Made by a program: the position numbers and the translations under genes. Below the pieces are notes generated by a model. That model did no database searches. It was not told the DNA's origin and saw only the letters and a program-made list of their open reading frames with translations. A stretch of 28,017 nucleotides of DNA, from the IMG/VR virus record IMGVR_UViG_3300045051_000890, positions 1 through 28,017 of that record. The stretch is one strand, 5' to 3'. This stretch comes from a virus. Of this stretch, positions 1 to 8,764 are shown piece by piece (positions within the stretch are counted from its first letter, which is position 1; every line of letters starts with the position of its first letter).

Positions 1-1417
1 GAGTCGCACCGTTGGTGAGGTACAGGAACGAGGGGTAGACGGCGAGGTCCTTGGAGTTTTCGTACGAGCGGAACCCAACCACGGAGAGGCCGTCCACGCC
101 GCGAACCCAGAGCGCGCTGCGCACCGACTGCTCCGCGCCCGACCCGACGATCGACACGCTCTTCGCGCCGTAGACGTAGTAACCCCAGAGGTTCGCGTCC
201 GCGGCGCAGCTGTGCAACGTGATGTACGTGCCCATGATCTGGAAGCCGACGCCCACGGGGAGAGCGTTCGCGTACACCGAGTTGATGTCGATGGAGGTGC
301 AGGCCGCGCCGACGTACACGCCCGCCACCGAGGCGCCGAGCGACCCCGACACGACGATGTTGTCCAGCGTCGAGTTGATGGTGCTTCCGCCGGTCGAGTT
401 GAAGTCGATCAGCATCCCCGTCCCGGACCCGACGACTGCCAGGTCCGCGAGACGAACGCGTCGATTGTTGCCCGTGAACCTGAGCTCCGGGCCTGTGCCG
501 GCGGCCGTGTGGCCCTGGATGTAGAACCCCTGGATCCGCACGTCGGACACGTCGGCCAGGACGATCGAGACGTTGGCGTTCGGGATGGTCGAGAAGTTCA
601 GGTAGGTGCCGTGCAGCCCCGGCGTGAGGCCGGTGCTCTTCCCTGCCCCCGTCAGCGTCCGGCCGGTACGCACCGTGAGCGAGGAGCTGAACCAGTAGGT
701 GCCGGCAGGGAAGACCACCTCTCCGAGGGTGGCGTCGATCGCCGCCTGCACGTACGAGGAGAGGTCGGTAACCCCCGTGCGATCCTTGATGCCTGCGTGC
801 AGGTTGGCCGGGATGAAGTCCAGGACGTTCACCTTGTCCGCCGCCCGGTCCTTCGCCGACCTCGCCGTGGAGGATCCCGTCGCCGTGATCAGCGCGTCGG
901 ACGCCGCGACCGGGCCCGTCGCCATCCAGTCCTCGAGCCGCTTCGTCGGCCCTCCCCCGGAGGCTGTCACTCCGAAGGGCGACACGTCCTGACCGGTGTA
1001 CGCCACCGCTCCCGCGCCCGAGAACGCGCCGTTCCCGAGGAACCACACGCGCAGGTTCGACGGGATCGTGATGCCGGGGCCGGCGGAGATGAGGCACACG
1101 CCAGGGACGAGCAGCGTCTTCTCGGCCGCCCCGAGGCTCGCGATCGCGGCGACGAGCGCCGCCCGGTCGTCCGTCGCGCCGTCGCAGGCGAGCCCGTAGG
1201 ACTTGAGGTTCGCGAACCCGGTCCCGCTCGTCCGCAGCGCGGCGAGCGCGTCGGCGTGCTCGTTCGCGTCGCCGGCCCCCCAGCACTGGCTCGGATCGCG
1301 CCCGACGGCGCAGCCCTTGTAGTTCGCCTTCGGGGTGATGATGGTCCCGTCGGTCACGTAGTCCGCGCGGGCGACGGTGGCGGCGAGGACGAGGACGGCC
1401 AGGTAGCGCAGGCGCAT
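1..1417 (-). CDS. Tailspike / tail fibre with pectate-lyase-like beta-helix, 3' end cut by window
   Basis: Open for 472 codons from ATG at 1417 with no stop before base 1, so the C-terminus is missing. An AGGAGG ribosome site at 1426-1431 supports the start. The N-terminus (MRLRYLAVLVLAATVARA) looks like a signal peptide. Two segments resemble the start of phage pectate-lyase-type beta-helices: residues about 70-100 (GLACDGATDDRAALVAAI, then TLLVPGVCLIS) and about 205-260 (VNVLDFIP..., an AAIDA stretch, VVFPAGTYWF, then TLTGAGKS). After that come Asn/Gly/Ser-rich beta-strand repeats (DVSDVRIQGFYIQGH, LDNIVVSGS, ITLHSCAADAN) typical of right-handed helices. As the last gene of the late operon it is placed where podophages encode the receptor-binding or capsule-degrading spike. 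Substrate unknown; no catalytic residues can be assigned by eye. Confidence 0.8.
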   Translation of the reverse strand, partial: MRLRYLAVLVLAATVARADYVTDGTIITPKANYKGCAVGRDPSQCWGAGDANEHADALAALRTSGTGFANLKSYGLACDGATDDRAALVAAIASLGAAEKTLLVPGVCLISAGPGITIPSNLRVWFLGNGAFSGAGAVAYTGQDVSPFGVTASGGGPTKRLEDWMATGPVAASDALITATGSSTARSAKDRAADKVNVLDFIPANLHAGIKDRTGVTDLSSYVQAAIDATLGEVVFPAGTYWFSSSLTVRTGRTLTGAGKSTGLTPGLHGTYLNFSTIPNANVSIVLADVSDVRIQGFYIQGHTAAGTGPELRFTGNNRRVRLADLAVVGSGTGMLIDFNSTGGSTINSTLDNIVVSGSLGASVAGVYVGAACTSIDINSVYANALPVGVGFQIMGTYITLHSCAADANLWGYYVYGAKSVSIVGSGAEQSVRSALWVRGVDGLSVVGFRSYENSKDLAVYPSFLYLTNGAT

Positions 1418-1486
1418 GGAGCGCACCTCCTGCCCGGGAGACTAGCAGCCGAGCTCGCGACCTAGCTACGGACGGGAGGGAGGCGT

Positions 1487-4400
1487 TCAGCGCGGGGACT
1501 TCTGCCGCGTGGTCTTCCGCTGGTGCGTGATCTGCTCCCTCGTCTGGAAGGCGCGGTTGAGCTCCGTCTGATACCAGGGCACCGGCTGGAGGCCCGAGCC
1601 GAAGACGGCCGGGATCCGCGCGAGCGCGGGAAGCGTGCTGTTCTGGTCGAACACCCGGAGCGTCGAGAGCGGGAAGGCGTTGAGCAGAGGGACCGTCTCC
1701 ATCGCCCGCTTCGTGGAGGCGTCCTGCATGACGTACGGGCTCCCCGGCGCGCGCGAGGTGGCGAGTACGGGGAGCTGCTTCCCTGCCGCCCACCCGAGGC
1801 GCTCCGCCAGCCGGTGCGCCAGCTCGGACGCGGCGCCGGCCTTCCCGGTGCCCTCCTGGTGGCCGACAATCTCGCCCGACGGGTCGCGGATCTCGAAGTT
1901 GATGTCGCGCTCGCGGAGGATGTCGCGGTTCGGCTCGCCGAGCACCTGGGCGAGGACGGGATTGCCGCGCTGGAGCAGGGCGGTCATCAGGCGCGAGCGC
2001 GCGAGCGGGAACGACGGGTTGCCGGAGGCGAGGTCGCGGGCGGCTCCGGAGGCGACCTCCGCCATGTCGTAGAGCTCGCCCTCCGTCGAGAACGGGTAAG
2101 GGATGCCGACCGGCTGGCCGATGGCGTCCTTCGCCCCCGTCCAGTAGAAGGGCGACGCCTGGAGGTACTTCCCGAGCGGACGGCGGCGGCTCTCCTTCTG
2201 CTCCTCCGGGGGGAGCGCGGCGAGGCGCGAGAGCTCCGGCGCGCGCGTCGTCACGTTGTAGACGCGGTTCGGGTGCTCCGTGACGAGACGCGCCTGGAGC
2301 GGGATGTTCTTCCCCCACCACCGGATGAACGGGAAGGGACCGGAGAGCCGCTGCATGGCCTCCGAGGTGCGGTGCGGGTTGAACAGGAGCTTCTCGGCCG
2401 TGGACACCGCCTCGCCGAGGTCGCCGCTGCGCTGGTACGCCAGGATCGCCGCGCGCGCACGCGCCGACTCTTCGACGCCCGCGCCGAACTTGCGGGCGGC
2501 GGCCTGGACGATCGGGTTCACCGACGGTTTGAGGGGGTTCAGCGCGCGCAGGATCGCCGTCCGGGCGGGGTTCGACAGGTCGAGGTCGGCAAGCTCCTGC
2601 TCGATCGAAGGACCGACGGGGATCTTGGGGTTCCCCGTATCGCCGTGCATCCCGCGCGCCTCGAGCCGCTGCCGGATCTCTCCGAGCGTCGTGCTCTTTC
2701 CACTCGGCCCCGGGACCGGACGCGCGAGCCCCATCCCCGGCCCCGCCTGCCCGCCGATGAGCTCGTCCACGAGCCGGCCGACATCGGGGTCGAACGCCTT
2801 GGGGCCGAACTCCTTGTACATCTGGTCGTAGTTCCCGCCCCAGTTCCGGATGTAGTACCGGGGGTTCATCACGGTGGCGGGGATCTTGAACAGCTCGGAG
2901 AGCGCGGAGTACCCCTTCCCGGCGATGCGCGCCGCGGCCGGCGAGCGGCCCGTCACCGCGTCCACGGCGGTGTCGTAGAAGCCGCGGCCGCCCAGGGGGT
3001 TCAGCTTCTCGACGGCCTCCGCCACCGGGATCGGGACGGCGACCTTCCTGTCCCCGCTCACGCGCGCCCACGCCGGCGTCTGGGGGACGGCCATCGGCCC
3101 CACCCCGCCCGGCGCCGCGGTCATCTGGTCGGCGGTCTGGATCTTCCGCTTCGGAGGCATCGGTGGGACAGGGAGCCCGGCCTCGCGAGCGGCGATCTGC
3201 GCCCGGAGGCCCGCGACTTGGGAGGCGAGGTCCGGCTTGGTGGTCACGTCCTCGCCGCGCGACAGCCACTTCTGGAGGAGCTCGAGGACGTTCGTGTCCT
3301 CCACGTCGCGCACGAGCTTCTCGGCCTGCGGCTGGACGCGCCCGGAGAAGAAGTCCCGGTTCGTCTGCGTACCCTCGGGGAGCAGCCGCTTCATGGCGGC
3401 GTTCAGCCCGAGCCGCGTATCCGGCGGGGCCTCGATGAACGGCTCGAGGTTGTCCTCCAGGTCGGCCTCGAGCGCGATGTTCCCGAGCCGCTCCTGGAGG
3501 TCGCGCCCGTGCTCCGTGTGGACGCGGAGGCCGGACTTCTGCGTGAACCCGTGCGCGGCCCGGTTGCCGGCGGCTCGCTCCGCCTCGCCCATCGCGGCGA
3601 TGTTGATGCCCTTCTGCGCCGCCGCGCGCTCCGCCGCCTGGTCGGAGGCGTGGACGATGTACGGCTCATCGATCGCCGTCGCCCGGGGGTCCACCGACAT
3701 GCGCGCTGCGCGGCCCTCCTTGTGAAGCTGCCGGAGGCCCTGTCGGGCAGGCCAGAGGCGGCGGATGTCGGGCCGCGCGCTGCCCGCGCCCGCGAGCGCG
3801 CCGGAGACGAACTGCTCGAGCGTCGGGGGACCCTTCGCCGCCGCGGCGCCAGCGCCACCCTCGACGGCCGCGAGCTGCTCCATGATCTCCGGCGTCTTCG
3901 TGGGGGAGATCATCCGGGCGGCCTTCGGCGAGACGACCTTCGTCACGTCGATCCCGCGCCCGGCGAGCGACTCGAGGAGGTTCGGGTTTCCGGAGAGGAT
4001 CTCGGGGTGCTCGACGGCATCGATCGCGAGGGTCCGCTCCGGGGCGGAGAGCGGCCGGAACAGCTCCTTGAGCCGCTCCGCGACATGGTGCCTCTCGCGC
4101 TTCGTCTTCACCTCCATCTCGAGGAGCTCGTCCGTCGCGTTCTTCCACTTCGCCGCCTGGTCCGGCATCCCCGCCACGCTCGCATCGACGCGCCGGAGCG
4201 GTCCCCCGTACGTGAAGTCGTCGATCAGGCGCTCCCCGCCGGCGGTCTTGTCGAGGAGGTTCCGCGCGCCGCGCAGCCCCTTTCCGGCGAGCTTCCCGGC
4301 GCCCTTCATGGTCGCCCCGAGCGCCACGGACCCGGGCGACGGCGCGAACATCTCGAGGAGCTCCGCCCCGATCTCCGCCGTCCCCTGCTCGACACCACCC

Positions 4401-5107
4401 AGCGTCTTGACCGGCTGCGGGTGCTCCTCCGCGTACCGGGCCGCCTTTGCCTCGTCCGCGCGCATCCGGCGCTGCTCGGCCACGAACGCCGGGTCGGCGC
4501 GGCGGGCCGCCGGGGTCTGGAGGATCGCCCGGATGCGGTCGGCCCGCGAGCGGATCTCGGGCGAGCGGTCCGGCGCCATCGTCGGCTTGCCGTACTTGCT
4601 CCAGAGCTCCGCCGCCACGTCGGCCGCGGTCTGCCGCGCCGAAGGATGGACGACCTGGTCCCAGGTGTCGCGGAAGAAGTCGCCGCCGGAGCCGCGGCTC
4701 CCAGCCTTCGGGTCGGCGAAGTGCTCGACGGTGTGCTTCACGAGCTGGCGGCCGGGGACGAAGAACGCCCCGAGCGCGCCGGCGACCTGCTGGAGCCCCG
4801 ACCCCGAGCCGATGACGGGGGTCTCGTCCTCGACCCGGTAGGCGTCTCCGAGGAGCCGGTTGAGGTCCCCGCTGGCCTGCTCGACGTTCCGTCGCGCCTT
4901 CGCGATCTCCTGCTCGTCGCCGGAAGCAGAGGCCGCCGCCATCGCGCGGTACGCGTCCGGGAGGTTCTTCGCCGTGAGGCGCACCGCCTGGACCTGATCC
5001 GTCGCCGCCTTGTTCCGGAGGGCGGTGACGATCGGGTCCTCGACCGGCGTCGAGGCCGCCGTGGGGTCCGGAGCGGGCGACCAGCTCTTAGGGCGGAAGC
5101 CGGCCAT
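1487..5107 (-). CDS. Large internal virion / DNA-ejection-type protein (1206 aa)
   Basis: ATG at 5107, six bases after the stop of the upstream gene; no strong ribosome site is visible, so translation is probably coupled. The protein is mostly helical and charged. An Ala/Gly-rich amphipathic stretch around residues 240-285 (SVALGATMKGAGKLAGKGL) could touch membrane. Two segments are familiar from very large phage proteins: about residue 740 (FKIPATVMNPRYYIRNWGG) and about residue 920 (PFPFIRWWGKNIPLQARL). I recall similar 'NP.Y..RN..GN' and 'PF..W...N.PLQ' signatures in polyvalent or internal virion proteins of podophages, but cannot check this. I see no lytic transglycosylase or protease motif. 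Its place between two smaller internal-type proteins and the tailspike fits a protein ejected with the DNA. The role is inferred from size and position. Confidence 0.7.
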   Translation of the reverse strand: MAGFRPKSWSPAPDPTAASTPVEDPIVTALRNKAATDQVQAVRLTAKNLPDAYRAMAAASASGDEQEIAKARRNVEQASGDLNRLLGDAYRVEDETPVIGSGSGLQQVAGALGAFFVPGRQLVKHTVEHFADPKAGSRGSGGDFFRDTWDQVVHPSARQTAADVAAELWSKYGKPTMAPDRSPEIRSRADRIRAILQTPAARRADPAFVAEQRRMRADEAKAARYAEEHPQPVKTLGGVEQGTAEIGAELLEMFAPSPGSVALGATMKGAGKLAGKGLRGARNLLDKTAGGERLIDDFTYGGPLRRVDASVAGMPDQAAKWKNATDELLEMEVKTKRERHHVAERLKELFRPLSAPERTLAIDAVEHPEILSGNPNLLESLAGRGIDVTKVVSPKAARMISPTKTPEIMEQLAAVEGGAGAAAAKGPPTLEQFVSGALAGAGSARPDIRRLWPARQGLRQLHKEGRAARMSVDPRATAIDEPYIVHASDQAAERAAAQKGINIAAMGEAERAAGNRAAHGFTQKSGLRVHTEHGRDLQERLGNIALEADLEDNLEPFIEAPPDTRLGLNAAMKRLLPEGTQTNRDFFSGRVQPQAEKLVRDVEDTNVLELLQKWLSRGEDVTTKPDLASQVAGLRAQIAAREAGLPVPPMPPKRKIQTADQMTAAPGGVGPMAVPQTPAWARVSGDRKVAVPIPVAEAVEKLNPLGGRGFYDTAVDAVTGRSPAAARIAGKGYSALSELFKIPATVMNPRYYIRNWGGNYDQMYKEFGPKAFDPDVGRLVDELIGGQAGPGMGLARPVPGPSGKSTTLGEIRQRLEARGMHGDTGNPKIPVGPSIEQELADLDLSNPARTAILRALNPLKPSVNPIVQAAARKFGAGVEESARARAAILAYQRSGDLGEAVSTAEKLLFNPHRTSEAMQRLSGPFPFIRWWGKNIPLQARLVTEHPNRVYNVTTRAPELSRLAALPPEEQKESRRRPLGKYLQASPFYWTGAKDAIGQPVGIPYPFSTEGELYDMAEVASGAARDLASGNPSFPLARSRLMTALLQRGNPVLAQVLGEPNRDILRERDINFEIRDPSGEIVGHQEGTGKAGAASELAHRLAERLGWAAGKQLPVLATSRAPGSPYVMQDASTKRAMETVPLLNAFPLSTLRVFDQNSTLPALARIPAVFGSGLQPVPWYQTELNRAFQTREQITHQRKTTRQKSPR

Positions 5108-5113
5108 GGCGCT

Positions 5114-6100
5114 CTACATCCCCGCCGCCTGGACGAGCTCGTACTCCCCGGACGCGAGCGCGTCGCCCACCTCGTTCGGGTCCACGTACCCGGTCTCGCC
5201 GGTGAGCACGTTCCGCATGAGGAGACCCCGAAACGCCTCGCTCCCGGGGGCCGCGGGCGCAGCCGGGCCGGCGGGGGTCATGTTCGCCTCCGGGGCTCCG
5301 CGCCGGCCGGCGTCTCCCGGCAGCGCGAGGCCCAGGATGTCGGCGAGCGACGCCTGCGAGGCCGCACCACGGCGCCGCGCGAGCTCGTCCGGCCCGACCT
5401 GCGTGGCCTTCCCGTCCGGCCCGACGGCGAACGGGTAGATGCCGGAGGAGGGCACGTCCACCTTCGCCCCCTCAGCGCGGGCCTTGAGCGCCGCCTGGGC
5501 TCGAGCGAGCGCGATCCGGTCGGCGAGCGTGAGGGAGCCGGTGTGCGTCGTCCGGAGCTGGGCGAGCCGGGCCTTGATCGCGTCCACCGCCGCCTGCCGC
5601 GCCTGCGCCGCGCCGCCGAACTGCGCGTACGCCTGGTCGATGCTCGAGGCCCGCTCCTCACCGAGCGTTGGGATGCGCGGCCCCTCGGCTCCGGGCGCGG
5701 GCTGCTCGCCGGGAAACGCCGGGCGGTCGGCCGCGGCGGGGTCGCGCGCGAGCGCCTCGTCGAGCGAGAACGCCTTGCCCGTGAACGGCGACGCCTTCGC
5801 CTCCGGGTACTTCCCGAGCAGCGGGCCGAGCGGCGCGGTCTCGCGGGTGAGCGCCTTCGAGCGGTCCCCGTACGCGATCCGCTCCTGGAGCGCGCGCTGC
5901 GCCGCCTCGGCGCGGGTGGCCGCCGCCTGCTGGAGCGCGAGGCTCCCGCGGCGGTACTCCTCGGTGAGCGCGTCGAGCCGGTCGTTCCGCCCGCGCGCGT
6001 ACTGGCGCTCGTCCCGGTTCTCGGCGTCGAGCGCCTGCTGGCGGTCGCGCCCCCGCCGGAACTCCATGCCCCTGAACAGCGCGTCGATAGGCCCGGCCAT
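5114..6100 (-). CDS. Coiled-coil virion-associated protein (328 aa), possible ejection protein
   Basis: ATG at 6100, starting MAGPIDALFRGMEFRRGR. An open frame extends further upstream but lies inside the preceding gene, and this ATG follows that gene's stop by eight bases. Residues about 10-80 form a long charged helix rich in Arg, Glu, Gln and Ala, a probable coiled coil. A Pro/Ala-rich linker follows (about 125-145), then a second helical stretch (about 150-215) and an Ala/Pro/Gly linker. The C-terminus (LMRNVLTGETGYVDPNEVGD) looks like a small globular tail. No enzymatic motif is visible. It sits between a 236-aa protein and the 1206-aa protein, the position of the two or three internal core proteins in T7-like and P22-like phages. 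Function is inferred only from position and composition. Confidence 0.65.
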   Translation of the reverse strand: MAGPIDALFRGMEFRRGRDRQQALDAENRDERQYARGRNDRLDALTEEYRRGSLALQQAAATRAEAAQRALQERIAYGDRSKALTRETAPLGPLLGKYPEAKASPFTGKAFSLDEALARDPAAADRPAFPGEQPAPGAEGPRIPTLGEERASSIDQAYAQFGGAAQARQAAVDAIKARLAQLRTTHTGSLTLADRIALARAQAALKARAEGAKVDVPSSGIYPFAVGPDGKATQVGPDELARRRGAASQASLADILGLALPGDAGRRGAPEANMTPAGPAAPAAPGSEAFRGLLMRNVLTGETGYVDPNEVGDALASGEYELVQAAGM

Positions 6101-6108
6101 CACGCCCC

Positions 6109-6819
6109 CTAGGTCCAGCCCTCGTGCGACCCGCCCGGCGAGAACGCCTCCGGAGCCATCGCCGCCAGGTCGGCGTCGCCGTAGCCCGCCGCGGTGCCGC
6201 CGATCGGCCCGCCGACCGCGTAGCCGGCGAGCTTGAACATCTGGTCCTCGAACGCGGCGCGCTGCTGGGCGGCCTGCTGGAGCGCGGCGCTGTACTGCTG
6301 CTCCGCGGAGGAGAGCATCTGCCGCAGGAAGGGGTCGCCCATCGCGGAGATGTTCGCCTGTCCCAGGATGCCCTTCTGCCCCTCGGCCACGGCCTGATCG
6401 AGCGCCGACGCGCGGGCGCGCTCGCGCTCCGCCGCCGCCGACTGAGCCGCCTGGCTGCGAGCCGCGGTGGCGTACCCGGAGCCCCCCATCCCGCGCTTCG
6501 AGTAGTCGCGCGCGATGTCTCCGGACGCCCGGTACTCCCCCTTGTCGATCTCGCGGGCGCGCAGGTCGAACAGCTTGTCGGCGCGCTCGCCCGTCGCAGG
6601 GTCGTTCGGCACGTCGCGGAACTGCGAGCCCACGTCGTCGTAGAAGGCCCGCCGTCCCTCGGTCTCGGCGCGCGCCTTGTTGACGCGGAACTCCGCGCGG
6701 CGCTTCTCGGCGATACCCGGGGCGACCTTCGCGAGGTCGTCCATCGCGCGCTCGAACTCCGCCTCGGCCTCGTCGAAGCCCGGCGGGGGGCCGCCAGAGT
6801 AGTCGGTGTCGTAGGCCAT
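6109..6819 (-). CDS. Internal virion-type protein with hydrophobic C-terminal segment (236 aa)
   Basis: ATG at 6819 with AAGGAGG about nine bases upstream. The N-terminal third is acidic and helical (FDEAEAEFERAMDDLAKV). The middle carries long Ala/Gln/Glu helices (about 115-205, including AAQSAAAERERARASA), and a Gly/Ala-rich hydrophobic segment lies near residues 200-220 (FKLAGYAVGGPIGGTAAG). Ala/Gln-rich helices followed by one weakly hydrophobic segment resemble small ejection proteins such as T7 gp14 or P22 gp7/gp16 in style; this is a resemblance, not an alignment. It is the first of three consecutive internal-type genes (236, 328 and 1206 aa), a familiar podovirus arrangement. No enzymatic motif is visible. 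Confidence 0.65.
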   Translation of the reverse strand: MAYDTDYSGGPPPGFDEAEAEFERAMDDLAKVAPGIAEKRRAEFRVNKARAETEGRRAFYDDVGSQFRDVPNDPATGERADKLFDLRAREIDKGEYRASGDIARDYSKRGMGGSGYATAARSQAAQSAAAERERARASALDQAVAEGQKGILGQANISAMGDPFLRQMLSSAEQQYSAALQQAAQQRAAFEDQMFKLAGYAVGGPIGGTAAGYGDADLAAMAPEAFSPGGSHEGWT

Positions 6820-6843
6820 CCTGCCGCCCTCCTTGCCGCGATG

Positions 6844-7428
6844 CTACGCCAGGTGCTCCGTCTTGAGCCACACCGCCACCGTCAGGCCGTGCAGCGGCAG
6901 GCACGTTCCCGCGCATCCGGCCACGCGCACGTCGAGCGTGTCGCCCTTCGCGACCGTGAACTCCGCGATCGCCCGGTCGAACAGCTTGCCGGAGACCGCC
7001 GCCGCGAGGGCGAACGAGTCCTTCTCGACCCCGTTGTGGTAGAGCTTCACCGTCCCGGCCGTGAGCGTGAGCCAGTCCTGGCGGTAGAGGCAGGCGCTCC
7101 AGCGCGCCACCTTCACCGTCCCGCTGCGCGCGAGCGGCGCGAAGGCCGGGACGATCCAGTTCACGCGCGAGGGGGTCTTGTCGGCCACGGTGGCGTCGCC
7201 GTACGACCCGTCGCCGTCGAACCGCTGGAACGTCCCGAGCTGGCCCTCAAGCACGAACCACGCGCGGGCGGCGGCCTTGTTCGCGTTCCCGATCCGGGCC
7301 CGGCGAGCGAAGTTGGTCGCCCCGAGCGCCCCGTTCACCACCGCGGCGATCGCGTCGTACATCGCCTTGACGTGCCAGCCGTCCACGAGGCGAACCGCGG
7401 AGAGCTTGTAGGGCAGGGTCACGCGCAT
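6844..7428 (-). CDS. Beta-rich virion protein, paralogue 3 of a tandem trio (194 aa)
   Basis: ATG at 7428 with GAGGGG upstream. Residues 30-41 read VVNGALGATNFA, nearly the same motif at the same position as in the 180-aa protein two genes upstream (VVNGGLTGDNLA). The rest looks like an all-beta domain with alternating hydrophobic residues (TVKVARWSACLYRQDW, TAGTVKLYHNGV). It ends in a strand pair, GDTLDVRVAGCAGT then GLTVAVWLKT, as in jelly-roll or Ig-like virion domains. Short helix plus 'NG.L.G.N' followed by a beta-sandwich is a layout I associate with short neck or tail fibre proteins that trimerise. Located between the nozzle gene and the internal proteins, it could be a tail appendage or neck fibre. 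No specific function can be given. Confidence 0.65.
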   Translation of the reverse strand: MRVTLPYKLSAVRLVDGWHVKAMYDAIAAVVNGALGATNFARRARIGNANKAAARAWFVLEGQLGTFQRFDGDGSYGDATVADKTPSRVNWIVPAFAPLARSGTVKVARWSACLYRQDWLTLTAGTVKLYHNGVEKDSFALAAAVSGKLFDRAIAEFTVAKGDTLDVRVAGCAGTCLPLHGLTVAVWLKTEHLA

Positions 7429-7443
7429 CGGGATGCCCCTCGG

Positions 7444-7995
7444 TCACGCGACATGGGTCGCCACCCCCAGAAGCGTGACGTACGCCTCCGTGCTGGCGGC
7501 GGGTTGCGTGCCGTCGCCCTTCGTGAGGTAGTCCGTCCCGTTGACGCACTTCACCTGGAGGATGTCCGACGCCCCGAGCGCGAGCGCGAGGCGGAACTCA
7601 TGCACCGCGCCCTGGGCTATCCCGCCGGCCTCGACCGGGAGCTCCGCCGCGAGCGCGCCGTTCACGAGCACCGCGATCTTCCCGATGAGCGTGTCCGCGC
7701 TGGACTGCCACACGAGCAGCGTGTCCACCTCGAGATCGAACGGCACGCAGACGATCGGCTTCAGCGCGTTGGCCGACCCGGACTGGTGGAGCACGACCCG
7801 GCTCCGCGGTTCCGCGACCTGCGAGAGCTGGAACCCCGCGGCGGCGGCGATGTTGTCGCCGTTGAGGGCGCCGGGGTGCGCTACCCCCTCGAGCGACCCG
7901 CCGATCGCGGCGAGGATGCTCGTCTCGACCGCTCGCACGTCCGCGATGGAGGGCTTCGGGGTCGCCGGGAAGTTGGGCACCACGACGAGCGGCAT
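7444..7995 (-). CDS. Beta-rich virion protein, paralogue 2 of a tandem trio (183 aa)
   Basis: ATG at 7995; the upstream gene stops four bases earlier, and a GAGG lies inside the end of that gene, so the two are probably coupled. After a helix (ADVRAVETSILAAIGGSL) it carries GALNGDNIAAAAGFQLS at 42-58, an 'NGdNIA' motif matching its two neighbours. The remainder alternates hydrophobic residues, with LVWQSSADTLIGKIAVLVNG and GASDILQVKCVNGTD as likely strands of a beta-sandwich. Three genes of similar length (180, 183, 194 aa) with the same N-terminal motif and beta-rich C-terminus lie in a row, which suggests gene duplication. A role as neck or tail fibre or as decoration of the nozzle is inferred. 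Confidence 0.65.
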   Translation of the reverse strand: MPLVVVPNFPATPKPSIADVRAVETSILAAIGGSLEGVAHPGALNGDNIAAAAGFQLSQVAEPRSRVVLHQSGSANALKPIVCVPFDLEVDTLLVWQSSADTLIGKIAVLVNGALAAELPVEAGGIAQGAVHEFRLALALGASDILQVKCVNGTDYLTKGDGTQPAASTEAYVTLLGVATHVA

Positions 7996-7998
7996 GGG

Positions 7999-8541
7999 TC
8001 ACACCTCGTGCGGGAGGCGGAAGGTGAACGTCACGTCGCCCTGGGGGGCCAGGACGGCAAACGGCCAGGAGAGGCACACGTCCTCGCCCGCCGCGATCGC
8101 GTGCGGCGCCGCCGGGCGGTAGTCGATCGCGTAGGAGAGCCAGGCCACCGGGCCGCCCGGGTACGACGACACCCGGACCGGGGTCAGCGACGCGAGCAGC
8201 ACCGGGGCCGCGAAGTTGCGGTTCAGTGAGAGCGCGGTCGGGACGCCGTTCCAGAAGCGCACCCTCACGGATTCGAGGTGGCACGCGACCGGCAACGGGG
8301 GCGTCAGCGCCCACCGGGTCGTGGCGGCGCCGGGGCCGATGAGGTTCGGCGCGTGGACGGAGATCGCCACCCTCGAGTACCGCTCCCGGAACGCCGCCGC
8401 CGGGATCGCGTACCCGGCTGCGAGGTTGTCGCCGGTGAGCCCGCCGTTCACCACCGCGGCGATTTTGCGCATCCGCTCGTCCAGCTTCCCGGGGAGGATG
8501 AGCGCCTTGCTGTAGAGCCTGCCGAGCACGAGGTTCAGCAC
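7999..8541 (-). CDS. Beta-rich virion protein, paralogue 1 of a tandem trio (180 aa)
   Basis: The start is GTG at 8541 with GAGGAGGGG about six bases upstream. The N-terminal helix (LDERMRKIAA) leads into VVNGGLTGDNLAAGYAIP at 30-47. Beta-type segments follow (RVAISVHAPNLIG, CHLESVRVRFWNG), and the protein ends QGDVTFTFRLPHEV. The first 45 residues align by eye with the other two members of the trio and more loosely with the C-terminal VLNGALTG of the nozzle-like protein encoded just upstream, hinting at a shared way of docking. No catalytic motif. Probable small virion or neck protein. Confidence 0.65.
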   Translation of the reverse strand: MLNLVLGRLYSKALILPGKLDERMRKIAAVVNGGLTGDNLAAGYAIPAAAFRERYSRVAISVHAPNLIGPGAATTRWALTPPLPVACHLESVRVRFWNGVPTALSLNRNFAAPVLLASLTPVRVSSYPGGPVAWLSYAIDYRPAAPHAIAAGEDVCLSWPFAVLAPQGDVTFTFRLPHEV

Positions 8542-8551
8542 GCGCCCCTCC

Positions 8552-8764
8552 TCACGGCACCGTCCGGAACGTGCCGTCCGCCCGGATCGCCGCGACCGTC
8601 TTCCAGACCCGCCCGCCCGTGAACCGCTGGAACAGGACCGCGTCCTGCCCCTCGTCCTTCCCCTCGAGCGTGCGCCACCGCTCGCCGATCTGGCGCCCAG
8701 ACCTGGCGCGCGCCTCGTCCTGGAGCTCCCGGGTCGCGGGGTCGGCGGAGAACGTCCGCCTCAC
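8552..8764 (-). CDS. Small hypothetical protein (70 aa)
   Basis: Starts at GTG 8764, which overlaps the TGA of the nozzle-like gene (GTGA), with GGGAGG five bases upstream. This arrangement implies coupled translation. The product begins VRRTFSADPATRELQDEA and ends VAAIRADGTFRTVP; it is charged with a central LFQRFTGGRVWKTV segment. No known family recognised. Its place between the nozzle gene and the trio of beta-rich proteins suggests a small structural or assembly protein, but that is guesswork. Confidence 0.6.
   Translation of the reverse strand: MRRTFSADPATRELQDEARARSGRQIGERWRTLEGKDEGQDAVLFQRFTGGRVWKTVAAIRADGTFRTVP

Noticed and set aside
1523-6112. Very long open frame on the plus strand opposite the virion genes
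   Set aside because: It is an antisense shadow of GC-rich coding DNA; its product is Arg/Glu/Leu-repetitive, has no ribosome site and matches no family. The same holds for the long plus-strand frames at 6124-8229, 9115-10812, 12727-14991, 15331-17919 and 17802-19808.
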